Shown one piece after another: positions 36,260-46,853 of a stretch of 64,000 nucleotides of DNA. Position 1 is the first letter of the stretch. Each line of letters begins with the position of its first letter. The stretch comes from Pholiota molesta (Eukaryota; Basidiomycota; Agaricomycetes; Agaricales; Strophariaceae), in the NCBI GenBank assembly GCA_014925825.1, contig JACGCK010000023.1, forward strand, positions 310,001-374,000, written 5' to 3'. The position numbers and the translations under genes were made by a program. The notes beneath the pieces are model-generated. The model was not told where the DNA came from. It did not search any database and was given only the letters and a program-made list of their open reading frames with translations.

Positions 36260-36857
36260 ATGCCTTCCAACCTCAAGCTCAATTCAGTTGCCTTCATATC
36301 GCCCCAAAACCATCCCATCCTTATAAGGACGTTTTCCAAGCAGGATGATCATACTATCAAGTATCATTACATTGCTCACACAAGTTTGGATGTCATCGAA
36401 GAGCGAGGTGTGCTTTCTGCAGAGTCTCCTCGTCCTCCTAGTTGACATTGACTAGTGGTAGCCACGGGGAAGGCTGGCGACTGCTATTTAGGCCTCTTGT
36501 TCTCGATGGAAGACGTCGCCGTATACGGCTATATTACGCCGCTGAAAGTTAAGATTGTCATAGCCCTACCACTGTCAGACATGGTCGTTCGCGACGTGGA
36601 TATTATACCTGTGAGTGTTCACTATTTGCTTCATTGCGCTTCTAATAAAATGTTATCTAAAGATATTCAAGGCGCTTCACATGGCATACTATTCATCAAT
36701 CTCCAATCCCTTGCTCAAATTAAATCACTCAGGAGATGCCAGTTCCGACCAATCCTCAATGCTAGCAGTTGGAAGTCCTAAGTTAAAGAATTTCAAACGT
36801 CGCGTTGATGAGATTAGCTGGATTGTAGGACAGGTCTCCAATACGAGCAGTTCATGA
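36260..36857 (+). CDS. TCA17: TRAPP complex subunit 2-like (TRAPPC2L/TCA17)
   Basis: Sedlin-type longin-fold protein of the TRAPP tethering complex at the Golgi. About 165 residues in three exons. Landmarks are LNSVAFISPQNHPILIRTF at the N-terminus, YHYIAHTSLDVIEER, DCYLGLLFSMEDVAVYGYI, TPLKVKIVIALPLSD and FKALHMAYYSSISNP, with a short C-terminal extension ending QVSNTSSS. Both introns are normal GT-AG and keep frame. The adjacent start of deoxyhypusine synthase is only 114 bases away on the other strand, so the two probably share a bidirectional promoter. Confidence 0.88.
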
Positions 36858-37085
36858 ACGTTCAGCTTTGAGTACATGCAATGTAAGTCAAATTGTTCAA
36901 TGGTCCATGGTCACACAGGCGAGCCGACGTCCACGCTCTGCCTGTGCTTCTGATAAAGACCGCGTCATCATCGACGAGGACCAATATTGAAAATACCTTT
37001 CATTGACTTAGTCTTGCTGAAGATCACTGCGTCTGAGACAGATACGAGGTAGACAAAATTGTTCAGCACATTCTACATATATCCA

Positions 37086-40000
37086 TCAGTTTCTGTCAAA
37101 TAATCCAAACGCTGCTTTCTGGAGCTCTTCCAAAATTTCTTTGGTCTCCCTCGCCATTACCCTCACCAAATTGTCTTCATCAGTGGACAATATGTAGCCC
37201 AGTGTAACGCTCAGTCTTCGGAAAGATGCCCGATCAAATATACCAGCAGGGTTGATGGTTGATTCTTCATGTACCAACTTCGTCGTCGCTTTAATGAGTA
37301 ACGACAAGAAATGGATTGCAGCGCGTCGTAGAGGCGGTATCTTCGAGTCCTTTGATGTTGGATCTGCGTCCAGCGTCCGCCTATTATCTTTGTGCGGTTC
37401 GGTTTCCATGTCGGCTTTCTCTCCCTGGGCGGCCGTTTCCTTTCTTCGAGTGGGCTCTTGCGAAGGAACATGTTCAACTTGCAGCAAGTCGATCATTGCT
37501 TGGGACAGGTCCTCCGTGTATGGCAGCATGGCCAAAGGGTATGTGTCTACACAATCTGCCAAGAGCGACAGACATGATGTGCGAAGAGCCAGTGGTGCAT
37601 TAGAATTTCGCACCACAGAGAACAATGGCGGTACTAGTATATCCACTATAAAGGAACGAGTCAATACAAGTGCATCTTGCAGGTTACATGGATAGGGACA
37701 TACCATACAACCCCAATGCACTTCCACGGCGTTTGATTACGGAGCTCAGAGCCTCCCCAATTCGCGTTCGGACATCCAGATCCTGCTGCGTCAAATTTCC
37801 TGCACCCAGCCCTTCTAATCTGCCCGCATAATCCTGGACCAAGCCCTGTATGATTTCTTTGCCGAGAGTATCGGACAACGCAGCGAGACCTTGTACAGCG
37901 TTGAGAAACATATAGGAGTCTTCATCCTGGACGGCCTGCAGGAAAATCGAGAGGATCGAAGGAACCAGAGCCTTATTTATTTGATGGCCTTGAGTGCGCG
38001 AGCTCACGAGCTCTCTCAACAGAAGAAGACCATGTGCACGGACGGGTAGGATAGGATCCTGTAGCAGCTTAAGTGCCTTCTGATAGATCTCCTGGTCATC
38101 TTCGTCTGCCCTTTTGTTTGAACCGGTCGCCTTTGTTCCTGAGGTATTGGCTAATCTCGCGGTGATGACCAATCTAGCTTCTCGTGCTAGAGCTCTTAAC
38201 GCTGAAGATCCCTTGAGCGCCAACGGCTCGAGCTTGGTAAAAATATCGTTGAAGATAGGATGCGTTCGCGCGGTAAGCGTCTCGTCCGCTAAAGCCTGAT
38301 TGAGTATGAATTAACAGATATGCTTTGATATTGGATACCTTCCAGGATCGAAAGAAGTAATGTAATGGCCGTTTCTATAAGCTCATCGTCCGGACCGATC
38401 ACTTCCGAATCAGGAGCTTCATCGTCGCTGTCAGCTTCTTCAAGCACGTCGTCTTCGGTAGGGGAAAGTCTAAGAGTAGCATTGGCGTCGGCGCCAGCAT
38501 GCAGCGTGATACTTGCAGCGTCAAGAACATGGAAGATAAAGGTTAGCAGCTGATCTGGTCTCCGAAGGATATTTGACGTGGTTCCTTCAGAAAGTCGTTT
38601 TTGCATTTGCGTAATGATTGGAGTTTATGCAAGATCCTTTGAAGTGTGTGTTGGTTGCAAAATCTTAGCCATAGCGCAAAAAAAACACGTACTTATGGAA
38701 TCTTCGTTACTGCGTGCTTTCATGTCACGATAACTTCAAGAAGTTTAATGAAGATTGAAGAGGCAATATCCCCTCGGTCAAGCTGCTTTAGCAGCTCGAC
38801 GAAGTGGACAGGGTCAGGAAAGAAGTCGAATATGTTGAGATCAAGATCATCTTCATTGCCATCCTTGAGGTCACCTGGCATCATGAGAGCAGGTGGGGAA
38901 ACATCTTCCTTTCTGTTCGAGTTAAATTGTATCTTAGCTGTGCGGAAGGACACTCACGACTTGGATTTCCAAAGGTTTCCTTCCAGATCGAATCTCCACT
39001 CGTAATCCTTCTCGCCCTCAATGATAAACCATAATATTCTGCTCCCCTCAGTTTGGTCAACGATCTTTCCCCAAGACACTAACAAGCCTGCTACGGATTC
39101 TTTGAGCTGAGGGTCCGTAGCTTTGTAATGGTCGAGATCATACGACAGTGCATATAAAACTGGAACGATGGGCGACAGTATCCGGGATATGAATAGCGGA
39201 GATGGCTCTGTATTGGACATTAAGACAACCATTGACCATAAGGCATCGCGCGGCGCTAGAACTTGCTTCGATCTTTCTTCGACGTTTCTAGCAAAGGACG
39301 GTGGAGCATATCGAGGACAAATGCAGAAGTGTCACTCTGTCGGGCATTTACTGGGACAATGGCGCGGAAGACGACGAAAGCTGCGGCTCGTTTGTAGTTT
39401 GCTTGTGTTTCGGATGTCAGAAGCTTGACACTTGAGGGAAAACCTCTCGATAGTAGTCCTGATCACAATAGTTATGATTGATATACAAATTAGAGGATGC
39501 GTTTGACCTACTTGTGCTTTCATACCGGAAGGAACGCTATTCAATGTCTTCGCAATTTGCTCGTACTTAGTATCATCAGCGAGCGTCTCATCAGAAGTGA
39601 ATGCGGCTTCACACAGTCCCTTTACACCATGCGGTCGAAGAACTTGTTTCGTGAGGGAAAATGTACACGCCTTGCGAGTGTGTAGAGCGGGTGGCGGCGA
39701 AGTCGATGATAATATGTTGGCCAGGGCTGATATCGCTTGAGCGGGCGTTAAACTTTATAAACGTAAACGGGCGACTCGCAAAAAAATTCGCAAACTTACA
39801 GACGGAGGAACCGCATGACCAATGGTCTTGCTTCGTGGAGAGGCGTCACCAAATCTTGTGTTTGTGATTCGGGAAGCCATCCCAGGGAAATAGATGGAAA
39901 GAGAATATCTTGCGTGTGAAGCGAGAGAATGGTAGTAGTGATCAAAGTTTGTGATATCCGACCTTCGACTCCTTCGGGAAAAACGAGAGAGAATAACGAC

Positions 40001-40491
40001 ATGAGGATGCTCGTAAGTAGTCTAGAATCTTCTGCGTCGACGGTCAGGTCTACAATCATGGAGGATTCGCGCCCTTTGGAAACAGAGGTAGGCCATATTT
40101 GGTTAACCCGCAAGAAGAGTGGTTCTACAGCCCATTTGAAGGTGAGAGACAACAGCGTTCGTATTTGAGCCAAGTCTCGAGTTCCGATGGCAGGCGCCTG
40201 AGAGGGTGAGCCTTCTTTGGGAAGCTCTTCAGGAGTCGGTGAATCTAGGATAGTATTAATTCTTTGCACGACAGACAGTGCCTCTCTTCCGGTTTGGAGT
40301 TCGAGATCTTCTGTGCTCGACAAGTCTTTCAAACAGTTTTCTGCGTTAGGTAACCGAGCGTAAAAACTTGATAAACGATTCCTGAGGACCGTGTCAAGGT
40401 TAGGGACAAGATTTGAAGGAGGCGGTGTTCCCAATAAAGCGGCTCCATCAGCCAACGCCGTGGCTAGCTTTGATGCAGAGGATTCCATCAT
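37086..40491 (-). CDS. RTP1: RTP1/TANGO6-like HEAT-repeat protein
   Basis: Large helical protein resembling yeast Rtp1, which helps assemble and import RNA polymerase II, and animal TANGO6. The clearest evidence is the C-terminal half: LKLLQDPILPVRAHGLLLL RELV fits the RTP1_C1 domain, and VARETKEILEELQKAAFGLF with LRRAAIHFLSLLIKA before it fits RTP1_C2. Upstream exons contain more HEAT-like helices and acidic linkers (DVLEEADSDDEAPDSE). The start MMESSASKLATALADG is the first Met of a long open exon. Several central exon joins are uncertain. The join near 39700-39800 does not keep frame with the obvious splice sites, so one base may be lost there too. It converges on TRAPPC2L; the tRNA-Val gene lies 260 bases upstream. 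Confidence 0.75.
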
Positions 40492-40733
40492 GCAGGCGAA
40501 AGGACAGTCTCATTGACGCGTCGGGCACCATGACGTCGCCGTCCCGTCGTTTTCCCACAATCAACAGGCAATACATTCGCACTGAAGAAACATTCCAATC
40601 GTTGGAAAAAGAGTGGAAAACCATGCATAGCGAGCTTGCCTTACGTGGCTTACCTCCCCAATTCTTTGCGAGATATGACTAGGTAGTGGACAGAGTTTGG
40701 ACAACAAAAAGTGCGCCATGGAACCTATCCAGT

Positions 40734-40739
40734 AAAAAA
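40734..40739 (-). terminator. RNA polymerase III terminator of tRNA-Val
   Basis: Six T on the transcribed (minus) sense strand start 14 bases beyond the tRNA 3' end, as expected for a Pol III stop signal. Confidence 0.8.
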
Positions 40740-40752
40740 CTGACCCGAACGA

Positions 40753-40826
40753 TGATTCGACCCAGTTTCGAACTGAGGACCTTCTGTGTGTTAGACAGAT
40801 GCGATAACCAACTACGCCATCGAACC
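40753..40826 (-). tRNA. tRNA-Val (anticodon AAC)
   Basis: The minus strand folds into a full cloverleaf of 74 bases without intron: acceptor GGTTCGA paired with TCGAATC, D-arm GCG...CGC around TAGTTGGTTAT, anticodon arm TCTGT-CTAACAC-ACAGA, variable AGGTC, and T-arm CTCAG-TTCGAAA-CTGGG. The discriminator is A. The loop reads CTAACAC, giving anticodon AAC. A-box (TGGCGTAGTTGG) and B-box (AGTTCGAAACT) promoter elements are in place. Confidence 0.95.
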
Positions 40827-41116
40827 AATGTTCCAATAAATGTTAAGCAATCCCAGGGCCCGGCCTTCACAATATCATAGACAAACCAGATCTTATACAG
40901 ATGTTGCAAAATTATTTTCGAGTCTGAAGAATGTCGAAAGAATAAAATGAGAGTCTGAGGGACCCAGACTGGGTAAGCGGCAAACTGCAGTCCACTGGTC
41001 AAGCGTTCTGGTCGAAGTAATATTATTCAAGTATCTTGGAATAAAAAAGTTCCTTCGAACCTCAAGCGCATTTGTAATATAATGGTCACCTGATTTGACA
41101 ATGACCGACGCGCCGC

Positions 41117-41456
41117 GATCTCTCTCTCACCATCTTGTTTCTTGCTCTCTCTCAGGCTTGGTCTTGTCTCACCTGCCCTCTCCTTCAATATTTCTTCCTT
41201 TGCTCTCTCTCGCTTTCTCTTTTCTCTTGCTCTCTCATGCTCTCACTCTCCTCGTTCTCGCTCTCGCTCTCTCGCTTCTCTCGCTCGCTCTCTCGCTCTC
41301 TCCGCTCTCTCGCTCTCTCGCTCTCTCTGCTCTCTCGCTCTCTCGCTCTCTCTCGCTCTCTCGCTCTCTCGCTCTCTCGCTCTCTCTCTCGCTCTCTCTC
41401 TCTCTTCTCTCTCTCTCTCTCGCTCTCCCTCACTCTCGCCTGTGCTCTCGCTCGCT
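41117..41456 (+). repeat. CT-rich microsatellite (CTCTCG/CTCTCT family)
   Basis: About 340 bases made almost only of C, T and scattered G, with units such as CTCTCGCT and CTCTCTCG. It is densest at 41260-41440. It opens three long frames coding Ser/Leu/Arg repeats on plus and Arg/Glu repeats on minus, all artefacts of composition. It lies between the tRNA-Val gene and the recombinase start and could act as a pyrimidine-rich promoter stretch. Confidence 0.9.
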
Positions 41457-41481
41457 CACATGCTTGCCACAATCAACCGCC

Positions 41482-43073
41482 ATGGAGCCCTCTGACAAGA
41501 TACCCGCAATACAGCGTCAAACTTTGCGTCGTCGCCTCGCGGCCGGCCGCCCCGCTGTCGAGAACAAGGAATCTAAAAACCTCCGCATCCGACGAGAAGC
41601 AGCCGCCCTCATCGACGACCCCATTGCTTTCGCCGCATTCCCGACCGAAACTGCCGAGTTTCTCAAAACAGCCGAGTCACGCGCATCTCCCTCAGGTCGG
41701 AGGAAGAAGACGCGATCGTTCTGAGGTGGACACTCCTTGTTCACGGCCACGAGCCGTACCTGCCAGAACATCTACTGTGGGCCGAGGCAACAGTGCTCAA
41801 ATATTACCGACTCTTCCTGCCGTACATGGTAAGTTGCCCCGCTTTTCTCAAAATTTAAGTATTCAATGTCCACATATCCAGGTCGCTGCATGCAGAAGTG
41901 TCAATGGAAAGATCAAGGCGAAAACCCTCGAGGAAAAAATGATGCTCCTCATCTATGCCATCGCCAAATACACATGCAATGAAGCAGGCGACCTCACTGG
42001 GCCCATCCTTCTCAGCCGAAGTGGGGTCCTGTCACAGATGACCTATTAGGCCTTTTTTTAACTCTTCTACAGCAAAAGCTCATCTGCGTTGTCAAGGAGC
42101 ACGATTTGGAACGCCACCTTGGCGAGAAAATCTATTACGGAAAAAGTGAACTCAAGCTCCTCATCGAGGAAGCATTCAAGAATTCCAAGAAATCTGGCCG
42201 CATCGTTGCCCGCCAACGTGTATGCATCCTCACTTTTATCTTTTTCACCGCCGTCCGCCCCAGCAGCCTGGCACCCTGCGATAAACAATACTTGATCGAG
42301 AAAAAGGTGCGAACTATGATTTCACAGAAGGCCATAGTATGCCAAATTGTCCGACGTCAATGTATTCCGCATATAATACATAACATTTCGTGTGGAAGTC
42401 GATATTCGCAACTTCAAGGGCTACAATAACACGGCGGGCGGAATGTGCGAGTATACACGCTGGATCCCGTCAAGAACTGGTTCAACGTCCCCTTCGACGT
42501 TGTTTTGTATTTTGTCCTCATGCCCTTCACGAGATGTGCACTCGAAGGCATCAAAACTCTGGATGACCTACGTAACTGCACCCTTCATCAGATTCCCATC
42601 CATGCACATATGTTGGATTTGCCTCTCTTTCTTGCAGGAAAGCCAGGTGATAAAGTCCCGCCTGCACCCATGTCAGCGTCGCCTCTCATGATGATGATGC
42701 GAAATTTGGGAAATAGGGCCGGCCTTCCCGGAGCAACCTTTCGACGAGGCGCAGCCAACGAGGTGAGTCAAATTCACCCTGTCCCTTTTTTTCCATCTCT
42801 CAAAACATTTTTCTAGTATGAAGTGACGATTGGCAAGGAGCTTACAGAGATCATGCTCGCGCATACATCCTCTGGGGCTCGGGATATGCTCGTGTTACCA
42901 TTACCAACTGAGCTATCGAAGGATGTTTTAGCCGTCATGCGACGGTCGACCAGATTGCGTTAAGCGCCAGAGATCATGTCATTGATGTCAATGATGTTAC
43001 TGTCCCACGGGCCACGAGAGTTCCAAAGGTTGTGTTGCGTGGCCTGTGGTTCAAGCAAAAAAAAATTACCTGA
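41482..43073 (+). pseudogene. DUF3435-like tyrosine recombinase, disrupted
   Basis: Resembles the fungal DUF3435 tyrosine recombinases related to Crypton and Starship-captain enzymes. An N-terminal helical region (LRRRLAAGRPAVENKESKN, AIVLRWTLLVHGHEPYLPEH) is followed by KEHDLERHLGEKIYYGKSE and then the core. FFTAVRPSSLAP holds the first catalytic Arg, VDIRNFKGYNNTAGG is typical of the family, ATFRRGAANEYEV is at the HxxR position and EIMLAHTS at the late His position. The reading is broken at 41697 (one base lost), around 42330-42440 (several breaks near VNVFRI), and near 42880-42930, where a tRNA-like fragment interrupts the C-terminus. Beyond it the frame resumes as SRHATVDQIALSARDHV. The nucleophile Tyr is not certain. 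I call it a relic; some breaks may be base errors, since other genes here show them. Confidence 0.65.
42902..42922 (-). other. tRNA-Tyr-like 5' fragment inside the recombinase relic
   Basis: Read on the minus strand the segment begins CCTTCGATAGCTCAGTTGG and matches, from memory, the 5' end of eukaryotic tRNA-Tyr: 7-base acceptor strand, TA, and the D-arm start with the A-box. After GGTA the sequence departs from a tRNA, and no anticodon or T-arm follows, so this is a fragment. It falls between the recombinase blocks LAHTSS and SRHATVDQ. Confidence 0.55.
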
Positions 43074-43469
43074 ACTTTCTATTCAGAACGAAGCAAGATC
43101 TCTGAGGAACTTACGTGTTGATTTGCGCTAATATGGGCTCACGGCCTTGTTAGGCAGTAGAAACACTAATTACAGCTTCTATTAGCCTCTTAATCCCGAT
43201 AATCCCCACTGGCCCGCGCATTGGAAGATTCTGGGAAACGAAGGCACTATCGTCCGTTCCTCGTCCAGAAGGGAGGGCCCCGGAGCGTGTTTCTCCTGCC
43301 CTATGGCTTCACTCCCAAGTACGTGTGCCTAGGAAGAAGAGCCAGAATCCTCGTGCTTCCTTCGTCTATCCCGCTTTCCTTAAGACCTCGTAAGACGGAA
43401 GGGTTCAAGAGTTTGATCCCTCCTTCTCTTTCTCCTCCAGTGTCAAAGTGGATTCTCCTGTTTACGGGT
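43074..43469. other. Intergenic region between recombinase relic and DUF6534 gene
   Basis: No recognisable gene. An A-rich run closes the recombinase relic at about 43060. The short frames here show no known domain. The promoter of the membrane-protein gene is expected near the right end. Confidence 0.4.
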
Positions 43470-45576
43470 ATGGCGGAGCTTTCAGTGCCGATGCATGTGG
43501 ACAATACGTGTGTTTTCTGCTAGTTCTAGTTTTTCTTGTCTGATTAGTTTCCTAGAATGGGTGCGGCATACATAGGCGTTGTAGCTGCAGCAATGTGAGT
43601 ATGTAGCCTTTTTATATCGGACAAATTTCTAAAGAAATGGACAGGCTGTACGGAGGTACCACCCTTCGCTGTCCGGTCAGACTTGTTCGTCAACATGTGT
43701 AGTTTCATTTGTGCAGGCATGGTATTATTTCATGAAATACCAGCAAGTGCGTGCAATCACATAAATTTGGCTCATCCATACTTACGCAATTCTAGGACGT
43801 TTGGTACATCAAGACTTTGGTACTTACAAAAATGTTACACCTTGATCCGTGTAATCTCTTATTTTCTACCGTTAGGTCGGATCTATCTGGTTCTTTGAGA
43901 CAGTCCATCAAGCTTTAATATCGCACACTGGTCAGTCTACCGTATATCAAAATTTCAGAAAGGCGTCCACTCAATCCACTGTCAGTGTATCATTACATCG
44001 TCACAAACTACAACAACCCCAGCACACTCGATGACATCGTTTGGTAAGGCTTTTCTCAGTCCAATATTGTACTGAGCTGACGTCCCCTAGGAGCATTCTT
44101 GTATGTGGTTCTCTATCGGATTTCGGTGATTGTTGATGAGCAACCACGAACAGCTCGAAGTACTGTTTAATGTAAAAGTTTGTTTGTGTAGCTTGAGAAT
44201 ACTGAACTTAGTTAAAACGACAGGGCTTGATCGGCTTGTTAGTCCAAGGGTAGCTATTCATTTTGGTGGAATAACCAGTTCTTTCTGACGCTATTTGTTC
44301 AGATTTTTAACTTTGCGCGTATGGAGATGTATGTGCTATTCGTTATCTTTATCGACGGAACGTTCATACATTGGTTTAAAGTGAGCGGGAACAACGCTCC
44401 CTTGACGGCAATTGTTGTACGTACCACAACCCGGAGATTTATTGTGATATCTAAACATTGCCCAGGGCTGCCTAGTGTTTGCATGCTTTGGTACGTTGTT
44501 TCCATTCCTATTCTTATATTCTTGCTAACTGTCTGCAAAGGATGCTCTGTAGGTAGGCAGACCTCTCGCTCAAATATAACTTGACACATCGTGATTCACC
44601 GTAATCCAGCTTTTACAGCCAAATCGTACGTGTATCCTCGATGCTCTAGTGGCCAACATCCACTCACATCTTTCATTATAGTATGCAGCTACACACCTGG
44701 GTGGAGTTAGAAAGACTGAAGGTTATATTTCCGTCTACATAGTATGATCGAAGCTCATCCATGATACATTAGGGACTTTCTATGGCGGTCAACCTCTCAG
44801 GGGCAATCACCGACGTTCTCATCGCCGCGGCTTTATTCGCATTTCTGCACAGGTCAAGAACGGGCTTTAAGAAGTAGGTTGTTAACTTTCTACAATTGAA
44901 TCGCTTCCTAAGCTCTAGCTCTTGTTCAGATCTGATAACATGATCAGTAAATTGGTGAATTTACTCCTGTGGGATAAATACAATCTACTTAAGCTTTGGT
45001 TCAGATAGCGTTCACAGTCAGCACTGGGCTATTGACTAGCGTCTGTGCTGTGGCTTCTCTCATTTCCGTGAGTTGGAAGGACCGTTTCAATGTGCCCATT
45101 CTCAGCATCCTTTAGATACTAGCGTCAGGGCATACCTTGATTTACGTCGCATTTTACTTCTCCCTTGGTCGCCGTAAGCTTTCCGCAATCTCCTTCTGTA
45201 ATTAGCTCACATTCCTTTATCAGTCTACAGCAATTCAGTTCTTGCCACCTTAAACGCCAGGCAAATCATCCGAGGCCTCGGAGAGAATAGCGACGAACTC
45301 TCCTTCTCACTGCAGACTATGTCGAAGACAGATCAAAGAAATCATAATTCAGCGGTTTGTTCTGTCTCTTGCTATGCCAATATTCCTCTAAATCTTTTCT
45401 AGAGATCGACAAATATATCAATCAAGATTGATACAATACACGACTTTCTACGAGAACAACACCTCGAACACGATAATTCTTTGCCAGCAGGGGTTAGTAA
45501 TTGTTTTTTGAAGCTGTAATTTTGACTGATGGCGCGACCTACATAGCCTGCAGTGACTCTGGAGAAGTCATTATGA
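43470..45576 (+). CDS. Multi-pass membrane protein, DUF6534-type
   Basis: Fungal integral membrane protein of unknown function, with about seven hydrophobic segments spread over many tiny exons. Readable blocks are GAAYIGVVAAAMLYG, AWYYFMKYQQDVWYIKTLV, SIWFFETVHQALISH, YHYIVTNYNNPSTLDDIVW, LIGLLVQ, EMYVLFVIFIDGTFIHWF, AITDVLIAAALFAFLHRSR, FTVSTGLLTSVCAVASLIS and TLIYVAFYFSLGRLYSNSV. These fit the DUF6534-type layout, in which a C-terminal domain ends in a Ser-rich cytosolic tail; here the tail ends AVTLEKSL at TGA 45574-45576. Most introns are clear GT-AG, but joins around 44250-44300 and 44560-44720 are uncertain. These families are expanded in mushrooms and resemble receptor-like proteins, but no ligand is known. 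Confidence 0.7.
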
Positions 45577-46853
45577 AGTCAATTTCTATGCACTATACCC
45601 CCTTGCACCGCGTATGATACTCTATAACACGTTCTTGGTGTATTTGTAATTTTTTTTTAGTTTTTCAGGCCGTACATTTGTATCTAGCGCACATGAGGAC
45701 GGGATGGGATGTATATATGTTTGTATCAACATAAGAGTAACAAAACAAATCTTGCTTCTGGTATTTTCATTCCGTCGGAACCTTCAGACTGAACTTACCG
45801 CAAGTCAAGCTTAGAAGAAGGATTTTCGAATCATCGACAGGTCACAGCAATGACATTACTTCCGCATTCGTTCAAGTTTTCCGAATTCACATGGAACCTT
45901 CCGGATTCTCCTCTTATTGCCAAGCGGTGACAACTTGCCCTCAAGATTTTCCTGAACACCTTACCTTTCTCCATCTATCAAGCTCAAGGTTAAACCAGTT
46001 GGACAGCTTTCTGGACGTTGTCACCAGTCATGTACATACACCAATGACTCACGTCATTTTTCCTCTCTGGAATTCGAAATCGACGAAAAGCAACAGGCTT
46101 TTGAATCACCGTGCCCGTGCCTCTGCTCAGGTCTACTGTTTCGCGTACGTAGGGGATGGTCAACACGTATCCTGCCCCTCCGGTACCGTCTATTGGCGCT
46201 ATTTTTTCCTGGATCAGCGCCACAGCTGGGTCGAGAAGTGGCTCTTCGTGCTCTAAAACGCCGATGATATTGCTACGCTGGACGCTGTCAGTGTCATCGA
46301 CTCTACCGGCATTGTTCAGTCCTGCTTGACTCACTTCTTGCAAATCTCTACGTGGTTGTCAGTCTCTCAATGTCTTTCACTACCCTCAAGGCACTTAAGA
46401 AGCGTCTTTTATAGCAGATTCTCCGTGCATCTGGAAAATGATGGTTTGTGGCAAGCGTTCGCCCAAGCTTACTGACGCGATTCATGCGGACAATCTGGCG
46501 CGATCTGAACACGCGTTGAGGTGGACCATCAACAGCGCCTGAAGTATTCATCTATATTCCTTACTCGTCGAGGCTTTGGATAGCACCCCAAACAAAAGTG
46601 ATGTCTGTCGCCACCTCGTGGCCTCGAGCGTGCTATAAGCAGCAACAGGGCTGCTCAACCGCGGACTTCTATCGTAATTTGGGACTACGATCTATGAGAA
46701 GAAACCAAAATCTCGTCCCGTTATCCGAATTGGGACTGATCCTATCCCGGTAGTGCCTCTTTGATATCTTACTTAAAGGCCTGAACGCATCGCTATGCAA
46801 ACTAATTGCTCTCATTTTTATTTCTTTCCCTTTGTTTCATTCATCCAACAGCG
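45577..46853. other. Intergenic region with one possible small gene
   Basis: 1.28 kb between two plus-strand genes. Apart from the doubtful minus-strand reading frame listed separately, I see no conserved gene. The right end carries a T- and C-rich stretch before the P450 start. Confidence 0.4.
45990..46551 (-). CDS. Possible small hypothetical protein
   Basis: A start MNTSGAVDGPPQRVFRS and a longer downstream open exon (EVSQAGLNNAGRVDDTDSV... EEPLLDPAVALIQEKIAP) can be linked by one or two GT-AG introns. Composition looks protein-like, but I recognise no family, and the exon joins are not unique. A competing plus-strand frame of similar length overlaps it. Treat as a candidate only. Confidence 0.25.

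Noticed and set aside
41095..42049. Very long open frames coding Ser/Leu/Arg repeats over the CT-rich tract
   Set aside because: They come from the microsatellite, which lacks stop codons in several frames, and their content is pure repeat. The real coding part begins at 41482.
42870..42925. A complete tRNA gene inside the recombinase relic
   Set aside because: Only the acceptor and D-arm start match tRNA-Tyr; there is no anticodon arm or T-arm with the B-box, so it cannot be a working tRNA.
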